This document shows positions 34,928 to 46,270 of a stretch of DNA of 60,069 bases, one piece after another. Location of the stretch: assembly GCA_011109175.1 (NCBI GenBank), contig RDEW01000049.1:97146-157214 (forward strand), written 5' to 3'. Source of the stretch: Dicyema japonicum. Its lineage: Eukaryota; Dicyemida; Rhombozoa; Dicyemidae. The translations under genes and the position numbers were made by a program. Under the pieces are notes generated by a model that saw only the letters and a program-made list of their open reading frames with translations, was not told where the DNA came from and made no database searches. Each line of letters starts with the position of its first letter. Positions within the stretch are counted from its first letter, which is position 1.

Positions 34928-36139
34928 GACCATCCATCCAAAGTGTATTTGCTGAGGTGGTGACGACACCTCTATTGCACTATGTCTTATTCATATTCCT
35001 TACCGACTTCTCCGTTCACTCTGGGATCTTTTAATTGCAGAGGACTTGATCGACCATACAAGAAACACCAACTGGTATGCAATCTAACTAAATATAACAT
35101 CACTGTCTGAGACAAAAACGACCGCACAATGTACAGGACTGTTTGTAAAATTCCACCTTTTCATTTTCCCGTCGGCCTGCCGGCATTATTGTTTCGGATT
35201 TGCAGTCTATCAGGACCTGATTCACTACGCTACAAAAGTGTGGACACCATCTGATAATATAATGAAAATGGCGGACGACCTGGACTACCTAAGAAAACGA
35301 CAGCGCAACAGAAGATCATGGTCGAAGCTAACTGAGAGGATGGTTCGGAATATGGCTCAAAGGAAACTTAACTAATTATATGTTTTCTCGGGAGTGCTTT
35401 TTAATAATAATAATAATAATAACCCATCCAAAGTGGACCCCGCAGACATTATTTGCGTTGCTTATAACGATCACAACAACTGGAGAAGCCACCGGGTCTC
35501 ACGTACGTAGTGACTTTTTACTTTAGCTAGGCGTCCAAGTTTGTTTAGGAATCGAGCGGTTTTCCAGTTATTTGTCTATTTGTCTCGACCACAATGCTAT
35601 AGAATGCAAATCGGTCGTAGCGCTTCGCATTTCTTTTCCATTGCCCTCATTGTTTTTCCGCAGAATGGAGTCTGTCTACCGCGTTCTTGACAATGTTGGA
35701 TGGGCAAAGTGAGTCGACACAAGTAGCATCCCATTTTTATTATTAAATTTTCATTCAAAAATTAGATATTAGTTTTTAAAATACAATATATTGATTTTTA
35801 TGCTGGATAGTGGCTACCCTTATTTAAGGAAGAGCCAAAAATTATGTATTCTAATATTTTTTCTACCCTTAACTGACAAATAGGAATCCTCTCCGGGTAA
35901 TTATGCAGACTGCTATTGTCTTCCCAAAAATAAAAAGAGAATCATGCCTACCTAGCATTCTACTTGGGACTGCTCCCAGCAATCATTATGCAGTTAGGGG
36001 CTATTTATCACAATCGAACGTTCCTTCTCTTCGCTGCTCCAGAACTGCTTTCAAGACGGTCCCAAGATGGGGTATTTTGCTTGGTTTACTTTCGAATTTT
36101 TCTATCTTGACCATTATTCAGAGTGTCCGCTTTAAGTAG
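34928..36139 (+). pseudogene. Split gene disrupted by a LINE insertion in an exon
   Basis: When the LINE at 34946-35423 and one target copy are left out, exon A (34928-34945 plus 35436-35502) follows a TTAACAG acceptor and encodes PQTLFALLITITTTGEATGS. A 24-nt GT-AG intron (35503-35526) joins it in phase to exon B (35527-35708: GVQVCLGIERFSSYL, RRMESVYRVLDNVGWAK). A 175-nt intron with a consensus GTGAGT donor (35709-35883) then leads to exon C (35884-36139: NPLRVIMQTAIVFPKIKRES to a TAG). Together this is about 170 residues, starting with a hydrophobic stretch. I recognise no family. The insertion would place LINE sequence inside the reading frame, so this allele is presumably inactive. Confidence 0.45.
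34946..35423 (+). mobile_element. Young 478-bp LINE insertion with 12-bp target duplication
   Basis: It is flanked by exact copies of CCATCCAAAGTG at 34934-34945 and 35424-35435. It starts TATTTGCTGAGGTGGTGA, encodes an endonuclease ORF beginning SPFTLGSFNCRGLDRPYKKH, then jumps to a short C-terminus (MADDLDYLRKRQRNRRSWSK and a stop) and ends in (TAA)n at 35403-35421. The polymerase is absent. It has the same layout as 3695-4235. An intact target duplication implies a fairly recent insertion. Confidence 0.82.
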
Positions 36140-36265
36140 AGTTTTTCCTATTAGTTAAAGAACCGGATGGTTTTCAATTATCAAATAAATTAATAATGTA
36201 GTAGTTATCTTCGATCTACTAGACACGCATTGGACGTCTTCGGAGTCAGATGAATTCCACGACGA

Positions 36266-36660
36266 TTCATAAAAATTGAAGAAGGCAAATAGAATAGGAT
36301 ACTTCGACGAAGCTAGTAGCACTGTATGAATCGATCTCATGGTTAAACCGCGACGTATCCAAATCATTAACTACTAAGGAATCTAGTGATCATCGATTGT
36401 TTTCTGTCGAGACTGATAGGGTTCAGTCTCTGGATAGATTGTAGAATCAGAATTTGATCATTNATTAAAAATTGAAGAAGGCAAATAGAATAGGATCCTT
36501 CGACGAAGCTAGTAGCACTGTATGAATCGATATCATAGTTAAACCGCGACGTATCCACATTATTAACTACTAAGGGATCTAGTGATCATCGATTGTTTTC
36601 TGTCGAGACTGATAGAGTCCAGTCTCTGGATAGTTTGTAGAATCAGAATTTGATCATTAA
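36266..36660. repeat. Adjacent near-identical blocks of 197 bp separated by one N
   Basis: The block AAATTGAAGAAGGCAAATAG ... AGAATTTGATCATT occurs on both sides of the N at 36463 with about six differences. Short frames cross it on both strands without recognisable content. Right of it, 36660-38240 is AT-rich DNA with no supported gene and one further N at 38056. Confidence 0.85.
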
Positions 36661-38266
36661 AAAAGGAATAATTCACTTCCTTTATGAATTAATAAATAAT
36701 AATTATTTATTAATTTTCGATTACAGATTTTATATGTAAATCACTGATAAATCTATTTAACAATATTCGAGATTAATTTATAAACTTGGAATATCGTTCC
36801 ACGTTTAATTGACAATTGGTAATAATTTAGCTGAATTAAATGTCGTTTATAAAATTTATAAATAATAAGAATATATAATTTATTTAAAAATTTTCATTTA
36901 ATTTACATTATAAATAATATAGTGATAACCAAATAATATCATTTCGAATTTGAGATGATTTATTATTCCAAGGAAATTTAGAATTTCATGTATCTATCGA
37001 TGCTCAGTGAATTCCCTTCACTATTTCATGGTAAGACTTCTCTTTTTTCCCGTATTCCTTCTCTTCTTTCCTTTTACTTGAAAAAATCATACGATTCACA
37101 CATCTAAAATGTGCATAGTCTATGAAGGCACAAAAAATAATCGTTTCTTTCCCCACTCATATAACTACCAACATTTTTTAGAGGGGACTGGCGTAAGACA
37201 GGAAACATGAAGTTTTGACAAATTTTTTTTATTGTGAGTAGACATTAATGAAATGATGTTTTTTTAAATATCTAGTTATTATCAGAGTATAATTGAATAT
37301 TAAATAATGGTTGTAAATAAAATCCGAATATTTATAACAAACAAAGCCCCTTGTAAATTTTAATTAAATTAGTATCACAAGTACCGGCAAAGCGATCACT
37401 CCCAATGATATTGAAAAGTAATGATTTGCAGACAAAGTCCTGCGTGAAGGATTATTTATCAGAAATAGTGTAGCGGTCGAGTCTACAATATAAATAATTA
37501 ATATAATTTTAAAAATAGATTAATAAATATTAATATTGTACCTTCAGTCGTTGATGTTGTCGTATTTGGTTCAACTAAATAATCGATGAAATATGTGAAT
37601 TAAAAATGTTCCAAATAAACGACATATTCTACTAATTAGTTATTTACCTAGAATAGGATCAGTAGATTCGCATTTAGCATTTTAAAATCATTAAATAACC
37701 ATCATAAGAAAAATTTGTGATTTGCACCTTATTTGTATTTTCATTTTATCCGCTGTAAATTTAAATAATTGTGAATTCGTCTTTCAAAAGTATCGCAATG
37801 ATAAACAGTTACGAAAAAGATAAAAAAAATTAAAATAATTACTAAAATTAATAATCATTTTTTTTATTATATATTAAATGACATTTACATTGGTTAACCA
37901 TTATTTATTAATTTTTTAATAACGTGCGCATCAACGTGCTTATGGTTAAATTAGTTCGTCGTTCTTATAAAGATATCTATTTGTCATTCGGATTTATGTG
38001 CAAAGATAAATATAAACAACCTCAATGTCTAATTTGCATAGAAATCTTGGCAAATNTCGGCCGTCATTAAACGTCTACAGCTATTGCTGGACGCTTTTAC
38101 AAGTCTCCGAAGTTCACCTGAGTTCCCGGACAGGAGTAGCTTTTTATAAAATCAATGATAATTGTTCGGTGGTGGAAACCAATAGCCCGAATACTCTTTA
38201 AGAAAGAAGTGTCCAGTGCATATTTCTACTAGGGTCCTCCTTGTTTTATTCGAGATTATTCTTAAG

Positions 38267-38587
38267 TCATCCACCAATTTCGAAGGCCACACAGCAGATT
38301 TTTCGGAGCCAGTCTTCGGATGGCTTTGATAGAAAGTGTTTATGTATTGTCTTTGACTTGGCTTTATGGAGCTCCACTTTGGAGGGGATCGTGTATTTCA
38401 AGGTGATTCTGATATATCGATTGTGGATTGTTCTAAGGGTTTCCTTCTCCTGGCCAAAGATGGATTCAGCCACGTGATAGAGGGCGTTTGTAAAATTCAC
38501 TAGGAATGATTTTATAGCGAAAATCTCAAAGCTAATTCGATTTCCTAATAGATCTTTGAACGGCTTTTTTAGAATTTGGAATAACAT
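38267..38587 (-). CDS. ORF of 106 codons, unrecognised
   Basis: ATG to TGA without interruption; basic and helical (IFGQEKETLRTIHNRYIRIT, KVELHKAKSKTIHKHFLSK, EDWLRKICCVAFEIGG). Codon content looks protein-like and GC is above the flanks. It could be the linker between endonuclease and polymerase of a LINE, or an exon of a host gene. Nothing identifies it further. Confidence 0.33.
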   Translation of the reverse strand: MLFQILKKPFKDLLGNRISFEIFAIKSFLVNFTNALYHVAESIFGQEKETLRTIHNRYIRITLKYTIPSKVELHKAKSKTIHKHFLSKPSEDWLRKICCVAFEIGG

Positions 38588-38775
38588 TTTGTGCGATATC
38601 TAGTTTCATATGATTTTATAGGAGACTGAGAATTTATCGATCCCCGAAAGGTTTGATGAACAAATTGTTAGTAAAATGAAGAAGACAGCTTCCTTAAATA
38701 CGTTGTACATTTATTAACAAGCAGCTAAAATGAGTTAACTCGAAAAGACCCAGTTTAAAGGAGATTATTGATTAG

Positions 38776-39175
38776 ATGAAGGACAGACGTGCGAACAACC
38801 CAGAAAATCCAGAAAAGGAAATGATCTATTTTGGAGTTAAAGGCGGTCTTATTTCATTACGATTTCAACATTATGTCACTTTTGGGGCGATGGACGTCTT
38901 GAATGGAACCTTTCCGGAATTCTCTTATTGTCTTTTTAAGAACTCCATGAAATTCATGGCACGTGGTACGTCATACCTCCCAAAACTAAAAAAAAGAAGT
39001 CACTCATATCGAGCGTTTCTTCTATAAGTTTTCTTCTGAAGACACATGGGACGCTGCAAACTATGAGAAAGTAGAATCCTCTCGGATATTAAAATTGTCT
39101 CAGATCAGAACTGTATCCTAGAAATATCAGAAAATACTCAACGACGCTCATCGGTCGACACCCAATGCCCCATAA
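38776..39175 (+). CDS. Candidate small gene with short introns
   Basis: Exon 38776-38965 (ATG, MKDRRANNPENPEKEMIYFG ... FKNSMKFMAR), 31-nt intron, exon 38997-39112 (VTHIERFFYKFSSEDTWDAA and YEKVESSRILKLSQIRT), 18-nt intron, exon 39131-39175 (KILNDAHRSTPNAP, TAA) join in one frame, giving 116 residues. The unspliced frames stop early. An 18-nt intron would be at the lower limit known for spliceosomal introns, so the last junction is the weakest. No domain recognised. 39176-40420 to the right holds no supported gene. Confidence 0.35.
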
Positions 39176-40448
39176 AGATCTTACTAAACTTTGGAGATTT
39201 AATGTCGAGTTTAGCATCATAAAACTATATTACTATTCATGCAATAAGTGAATATTGATATATCTATTTGAATTCAGGTTAGAGTTTTTTATAAATAGTG
39301 AATATATGTCAATACTATAAACTCATCTGGTTTCTAACTAACCTGCCTATGTGGAGATATTAAAATAAAATGTAAATTTTATGTTAGCTTGCATATTGTG
39401 TTTTTGTTTACAGTGGTTTTTGTTTAAAGATTAGAAAAGAAAGAAGTACCGTAGCATTGGGAATCAGTTCGCCTTCCAGCTGATCTCCATTTAGACGTAT
39501 AACATCTAGTCCCTAGTAGAACAAAGTTTTTCAAACGACTTGCAGGACTGAGGAAGCGAGACCCTAGAATAACACTATGGTTTTTCCTCAAATTAGTTTT
39601 ATTGTCCCAAACAATAAGTTTTTACGTTACTCAATAATTCTCTTATTCTTCAGCTGGGCCAATGTCGAGATAACTTTTATCCATAAAAGTGGGAGACAGC
39701 GGATCAGATTAAAAAACGACCATAAATGCACACTCTGGAAAAGTCAATTCTTCTAAACGGTGCAGTGACTAGGTGTTATTCAATATATACTATTATGTAT
39801 TCTCATCAGTTTCCGCAGAGATTTAATATTTTGATTCTTTTGAATTTTCATTAATTTCTGAATTTTGTTTTTGAATTTGATATAATTATAAATAGTACTG
39901 TTGTGAAATTATAGTTGATACCAATAATCTATAAGGTTAACAGAAATGAGCAAAATTTGCAGAATTTAAAGGCGTGCTTATTTGGTTTTGAATGCTGTTC
40001 ACGGATAGAGTAAATTTTGATATTAATTAGGAAATTAAGTTTTTACGTTATGTACGTTTCATTTGTAAAAGTTTCATAAAAATGTTGTTCAAGATTTATA
40101 AATAATATTCCAGAAACTGTACTTTGATGAAAAATGTATACGTTGCCTAATAATATTATAAACTGAGAAATTGTATTTAAGTGAATTATGTTGGCATTTG
40201 TTGACTTTTACGTTTACAATTAGAGTTAGTGAATGTTCAAATATCTATGAATTTGAGTTAGTTTATAAATTCGAGATTATTTAATTATTACGTTAATTTT
40301 AAAATTATCTAATATTTTCATAATTTTAATAATTTATTTTAAATTATCATAGATCACCAAATTATTTTAATAAAAACATTAGCAACAAATCAGGTTTTTC
40401 TGCATTAACATGGAATTTCTTGTCTATTTCAATTTGTGGACGTGACTC

Positions 40449-41300
40449 TTGTGCCGATTGGTTTTTGCTGTGAGTATGTTGATTTTTGGACAGTTTTTTA
40501 TGGGGATATTTGTTTTCAAGTATATGTTTTTCTTAACAAGTTTCTTGACTTCAAAAAGGAAGATGGTCATCCCATCGAATCTATTTGCGTCCGCCAATAC
40601 CCGTAAAAAGTACGGCGAGAAAATATCGAAACTGCTCAAAAAGGAAGATGGTCATTCCATCGAATCTATTTGCGTCCGCCAATACCCGTAAAAAGTACGG
40701 CGAGAAAATATCGAAACTGCTGGAAAATGTTGACACGAATATGTAACTTGGACTGCATTGGAAGAATATTTCGATCAGAGTTAGTCAGGCTGTTGTGATC
40801 GTACTTGGAAATCATCCAAGGATGCTCAAATGAACTTTTAACAAAGAAATAGAAAAATTGAAAAAAAACTAGTAGAGATTCCGACTCTTGATTAAGTCTT
40901 CAAACTTGACAAGGTTCACTGACCCTCTTAAAAGAGAACGCAACAGAACCATATCAAAATAAATAGAAGAGTGAAAGAATCGCCCGGCATATTTGGATAA
41001 CTTGGCAAGTGAATGTTTGATGTGGTTAAACAATTATCCCGCAATATCAGTTCTTGTAAATGACGGAAAGGATGATATTACTACATCATTAAATACTTCA
41101 TCTAAGGGCTACTTTCTACTTTTTGGCTCCATCAGTTCTCAAAAGGTCTCATCAGATCCATTTAAATCATAAGACGTCAATCCAAAAAGGATCTCTCTTT
41201 TCACCCACATCAGAATACTTTACCCGGATGTATATAATCAAACGTTCGATTGGATGATAATTTATTGAAAGATTTAAGCAAGTGAAACACCTGCTTCTCA
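40449..41300 (+). pseudogene. Degenerate coding-like region with an 84-bp tandem duplication
   Basis: ORF 40449-40691 has a hydrophobic start (LIFGQFFMGIFVFKYMFFL). It then runs through two copies of an 84-bp block (GAAGATGGTCATCCCATCG at 40560 and, with one change, at 40644). In different frames the block codes for NLFASANTRKKYGEKISKLL. Downstream to 41300, frames such as EIEKLKKKLVEIPTLD and PAYLDNLASECLMWLNNYPA alternate. I cannot find a consistent splice pattern and treat it as a decayed gene or element. Confidence 0.3.
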
Positions 41301-41605
41301 ATCAAAGGGAGATATAATATTCCAAATCCACAAATATTTTGATGATGTTTGGAGGAATCCTATTTATTTACCATGGAGTAATGATAAACTTAAATATATG
41401 GTTTATAATATTCATTATTGAAGAAAACAAAAAGAAACGTCGTGACCATAACTGTTGTGTTATATGTCTATCAAACTCTAACGCATCCAACTTGCATATT
41501 GACCTACACTGGCATCATGCTTAATTAAATAATTACTACAGACTCTCGACTTTTATATTTACTCTGAAACCCCATTTAACAAATAGAAAGCATTAAACTA
41601 TTTAT

Positions 41606-41959
41606 GCACGTTGTATCATCAGAATAAACACATTTGTTAATCTATAATCAAAAAAGTAGATAACCTTCTGTCGTTCCCTCTCCCAAATCATTACTAATTT
41701 TGGAGTTAATCCGTTTTTTTCGTGCCATCTTCTTGGCTCGATTTTTGCAAATAACATCTACAATGATGTAAAAATAAACCTGCGAACAATTGCTTTGATA
41801 TTCCCACAATCTCCCTTCGACCTATATTTTAATTAACAACAAACGTCCACTGTGAAGATAATCTATCTTTCACCATTAACTGTATCCAATCCTACAATAC
41901 TTACTCATTGGATTTTTTATGTCCAGGGGGTCCTATCTCTGAAATTACTATCCTTCCCC
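41606..41959 (-). pseudogene. Diverged partial copy of the 3' exons of the nine-exon gene
   Basis: This aligns with 41961-42312 at roughly 85-88% by eye. The equivalents of exons 7 and 8 remain open (REIVGISKQLF, then DVICKNRAKKMA ... LGEGTTED), and their tiny introns sit at the same places with diverged sequence (one 22 nt, one 23 nt). The exon 6 equivalent has a net 2-base loss and stop codons, so this copy is dead or partial. The pair is separated by an N at 41960. The divergence is too large for simple contig overlap of one allele. Confidence 0.6.
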
Positions 41960-41988
41960 NCGTTGTATCATCAGAATAAACACATTTG

Positions 41989-43293
41989 TTAATCTATAAT
42001 CAAAAAAGTAGATAACCTTCTGTCGTTCCCTCTCCCAAAACATAACTAGATTTGGGGTTAATCCGTTTTTCTGGTGCCATTTTCTTAGCTCGATTTTTAC
42101 GAATAACATCTACAATGATGTGTAAACAAACCTTCGAATGATGGATTTGATATTCCCACAATCTCCGTACCACCTATATTTTAATCAACAACAGACGTCC
42201 ACTGTTCAGATACTCTATCTTTTCACCAATAAGAGAATCCAATCCTAAAACCCTAACTTTTTTAGATCTTCTATGTCCAGTGGGTCCTCTCTCTGGGATC
42301 ACTATCCTTCCTCGAATTCCCTGATTAGACAATACCTAAAATATAAAAAACGGACAACCTCATTTATTCCACGGAATCTCTCTACCATTTCATCATAGTT
42401 TTCTAATTTCGTGAGTTTGATCATTGAATCATTCACTTTACGTCTTCTTTGTTTTTTATTATATTTTGGCTAAAATGAGCACAAATAAACTCTAATATTT
42501 TTCATATCACTCATCTTTATGTCAGTCATGACTTGTGCGTCTTTACAAGAAACACTACAGTTAGTTAATTTAATACATTTTCTTATTGGGAATATTCCGA
42601 ACAGTTGAATGTTCATTAACATCTGAGTGAATTGGCTTATCACGAGACATTGAACTTTTCATTATCTTTGGTATAACCAATCTATCATCTGGACTTCCGA
42701 CATTCCTTATAGGACTCACTAATACAACATAAATATGAATGGAACCTCTGGGGACAATAGAGTCATCCTCGATATTTTCCACTATCGTCTCTCTTCCAAT
42801 ATTATCATCCATAGTCTCCACCAGCATAGTATTCGCCCCAGTATTATCTTCTATAATCTCCTCTAATAGGGTACCTTTCCTAAAATTCTTCTCTGTGTAT
42901 CTTTCATTTCTTTGGTAATTTATTTTTTCCAAATATGCAGACTTTCTAGGAATTAAAACATCTTGTAGAGAAGACATCGAAGGTGATGGTATCCTAATAT
43001 CCCCACGACTTTCGATTTTGTTAGAAAATAAATTCAAAAATTGGATCTAAATATTATAAATAGGAATACAAAAGGAGGATCGTTATTTCGGGGATCTATT
43101 ATTTTATTAAAAGTTTCATCACTGTCGACAGGGATACTGCAGTAATTGCCGTAATGTTTATTAACAAGTTGTTGTTTATCATCAGTAATACCTGTAAATG
43201 TAAATAATATTAGTTACTGTCAAGACGTATCAGTTTGTGTGTCCTAGCTAACCTTCCATTTCTATATTTTTTAACACGCTCACTGTCTCTCAT
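41989..43293 (-). CDS. Nine-exon gene with eight introns of 21-26 nt; product unrecognised
   Basis: Exons: 43218-43293, 43070-43191, 42577-43046, 42491-42554, 42359-42469, 42197-42335, 42132-42173, 42017-42109, 41989-41993. Introns are 26, 23, 22, 21, 23, 23, 22 and 23 nt, all GT-AG and AT-rich. The exons sum to 1122 nt: exactly 374 codons from ATG to TAA, no internal stop, with phases 0, 1 and 2 all represented and matched. The 373-aa product is hydrophilic: MRDSERVKKYRNGRLARTH at the start, an acidic middle (ETMDDNIGRETIVENIEDD), a basic KYNKKQRRRKVND patch and SNPSFEDVIRKNRAKK near the end. There is no signal peptide or membrane segment and no family I know. The reading upstream of the ATG stays open for 13 codons, so an earlier exon is possible. 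The unspliced DNA shows only one 155-codon ORF. Confidence 0.8.
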
Positions 43294-43400
43294 CACAACA
43301 GAAAATAATGTCTGCCTAATTTTATTTATTTTATTAATTATTTTTATTTATTTATTTGACATTAATCAATTATTTTTATTTATTTATTTGACATTCTTTA

Positions 43401-43505
43401 ATCATGTGTGGTGATGTTGAACCTAACCATGGACCAGTTTCATTTCAGCCAAAGTTGAAGATACTCCAGTTGAGCATAAACGAACTTTCCAAAAAAATGT
43501 GTTGA
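43401..43505 (+). mobile_element. Start of a LINE ORF2 with a 2A-like peptide
   Basis: The frame reads IMCGDVEPNHGPVSFQPKLK then ILQLSINELS and stops. D-V-E-x-N-x-G-P is the 2A-like ribosome-skipping signature, here with His for the first Pro of NPGP. In many CR1/L2-type LINEs it sits directly before the endonuclease start (LKILQLNINGL). The rest of the element is missing or replaced by the fragment at 43512. Confidence 0.62.
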
Positions 43506-43511
43506 TTTACA

Positions 43512-44810
43512 CACATTTTTTGGCTTGAAACAGTGCAAACTTCGGACCTTTCAAGATGGCCTTGGCCTCAAATCTTTTGCCGAAATTTCGCTCCTTGCCT
43601 TACTTTTTCGCAATCGTTGTGTGGACGTTTTTTGGCACTCACCAGAAAGAGTTAAGATTACCTCGGATTGAAATTCTTAAGGTGCTATTCAGTTCAAACT
43701 CAAAGTGATTTTTTGTCTCCTGTGAGAGCATCAGGCTTCATAATAAATTTGTCCGACAAAGATATACTAAAACATGTATTTACTTGGTTCGTTTCTTGAA
43801 ATCCGCAATTGCTTCCTACACACCAAATTGGCATCAGGCTTCATAATAAATTTGTTAGACAAAGATATACTAAAACATCTATTTACTTGGTTCGTTTCTT
43901 GTAATCTGCAATTGCTTCCTACACACTAAATTGTTTATTAAATCTCCTAGCCTTCTAGAAGACAAAGAAATCTTGGATACGGATATTTACTACCCTAGCG
44001 ATTGGTTCGGACAGCAGAGTTGTCTTCGAAGATAATGTTGTGTGTTCTCTTTAGAGACTAGTTGCTTGGAGCACTCCTATTTGACCTGACTGTGGATGAT
44101 GTCGCATGCAAAGTGCTTTCTCTATTAAACGTATGGTATATGGATGAAGTGGAGGCCCTTATGACTCCGTCTTGATAGACATCTATGTCATTAACAACTC
44201 TAAGGAGACTTTGATTATCAACATCTCTATATGCGCCCAAGATTTAGTTTTCGTAGCCGGAGCTTTAGAGAACAGTTTACGAGATAAAGGATCGGGAAGT
44301 GGGTGAATTTTAATTCCTTAAGATTTGCTTTGGTGACGACAGAAAGCTCTTTTCTCGAAAAACTCTCTGCTACACTCTATATCAGAGAAACGCAAAAAAA
44401 TTTAAGGTTGAATCGACGATGCTTAGGATGTCCTATGCTAAGAATCCTTGATTCACACATGGGTTCTTCCTGCTGAAAAATTGTCTTTCTTACTCTTTGT
44501 TCTGGGATACTCGTCATCATTTAATCACAGGGACATCCTAAACACCATCAACTCAAATCCTTAGTGGAGGGAATTTTTTTATTTAGCTCAACGATCTAGG
44601 CTTGATACAGTGCAATCCCCGGACCTTTCAAGATGGTCTAGGCCTCAAATATTTGGCCGAAATTTTGCTCCTTGCATTTCTTTTTTCGTGTGCTTCATGT
44701 GTTTGCCTTTCGTCGAGATTTTACTCAACACTTTAAGATCTTTTCTTGAGAGTGTATCTCTAACTAGTCACGTAGCCGCTTTATTAGGGATAGATTTGTA
44801 GTGGGTGAAC
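43512..44810 (+). mobile_element. Fragments of a LINE reverse transcriptase of unassigned clade
   Basis: Around 44070 the frame gives LLGALLFDLTVDDVACKVLS then LNVWYMDEVEALM. This corresponds to a palm with motif B remnants and motif C (WYMDD, the second Asp now Glu). Near 44590-44800 frames give LNDLGLIQC, GLGLKYLAEI and a Cys-rich C-terminus. The same C-terminal block occurs at 43512-43690 (LGLKSFAEISLLALLF). In between, a 90-100 bp block (CATCAGGCTTCATAATAAAT) is duplicated at 43735 and 43834. All are degenerate. Confidence 0.55.
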
Positions 44811-45052
44811 AATTGAGAAATGATAATATGAGATTTCGTGTATTAATCTCAAACTTGGAATGCTGACAGTTACATGACAGATGGAATAATCATCTTTTTC
44901 GCGGCTGGGAAGCACCTAGTATGGAATGTCACGTGTATGAACAACTTCGCTTCAAATAACCTCCTTTAGAGTGTTGCCAATAACAGTTGAGCTCTGGGAA
45001 GGTCGAAATATTGCTGGAAGTATGCTAACTTCTTGGTGAGCATAATGAAAGC

Positions 45053-45310
45053 TATAATATCTATAGCACCGCATGGGTAGGACACGCATTTTATTTTAGA
45101 GTAAGGTCACGCAGTTATTTTAACTAAACATGGAAAAGTAGATAAAGCACGTTCATGACTTTTTCTTTTTGTTGTGTGTGAGCCCTTATAAACAATCTGG
45201 TACCGAGTGAGGTATCACTGATGATGACGTCCTTTGTCAAAACAAGAACCACCATATGTGGGTTGGACTCTCTGTCGGGATGGACAGCACCAAGATTTGA
45301 ACATTTGGAT
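45053..45310 (-). mobile_element. tRNA-derived SINE copy
   Basis: The reverse complement matches the SINE at 8450-8750. The tRNA-like head lies at the right end (TGTTCAAATCTTGG as box B at about 45290-45303), with the body ATGACGTCCTTTGTCAAAAC and the A-rich GAAAAAGTCATGAACGTG segment. Tail toward 45053. Diverged from the other copies. Confidence 0.6.
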
Positions 45311-45411
45311 TTTGTCCGAGATTTGAACACTGCGCAATACTCATGGTCAGAATAATATTTACTATCAGCATCACACGTGATCTTCAGAGTTTTTCAATTT
45401 TGGGCTGGACG

Positions 45412-45595
45412 AGGTTCAAACCGGATTTTTTGTTTCCTAAATCTCCCGAGTCCTTAACGTAGTCAATGCTCACTAGAAAAAAGGAAGATGAAGTTTCCAT
45501 AAGAGGTTCAAACCGGACTTTATGTTTCCTAAATCTCCCGAATCCTTAACCTAGTCAATGTTCAATAGAAAAAAGGAAGATGAAGTTTCCATAAC
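45412..45595. repeat. Tandem duplication of about 90 bp
   Basis: GAGGTTCAAACCGGA through GAAGTTTCCATA occurs at 45412 and 45505 with few changes. No gene. The following 45600-46270 has short frames only. Confidence 0.85.
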
Positions 45596-46270
45596 TCATG
45601 AAGCTAATTGTACATTTCGTTTAATACAATAGAATCAACTTATTAGAATATCTGCAACTTACGAATCTTTCCAAAGTCATACACAAGCCCACTTAGAACC
45701 AAGATGTTGGTACGTCAATACGTAACAGTTATAAAAATTCACAAAAAATGATCAATAAAGAATTGAGTGGTTTTATTTGGTGCCATCCGATCTTGAGACA
45801 TGTGAACCACATGACGCTGAGTTAACACCATCAGGACAAGGAAGATAAAACAGAATCTTTCACCCTTATTATCATTCGTGAATTGAATATATATAAATAT
45901 CATTATTGTTTGGTATTTCGCAACAAAAGCACTTACATTCATGTTGGATCGTCCATGTTCAAGTTTATCAGTGTTTTGAGAGTAAAAGAATCAAACTCGG
46001 AACGTTGGAGAAATTGATATTTTTCAAATTGCTCATTTATTCACTCGTTATGGATGCATGTTTCCTCTCTCAGATTCAATGTGGAAATTTCAAAGTGTGA
46101 CAAATTCTTGGACCACTCACCCAGACATATATATCATATCTATCCCACTCATTCAGAAAGACTTATGGGAGCGTATAGTAATCGTGGTAGGCATTTGGAA
46201 GTAGTTATCCATATGGTTAGTTTTAGTTAAGTAATTAACTAATATTTAACAAGTCAGATGGATAAATTCT

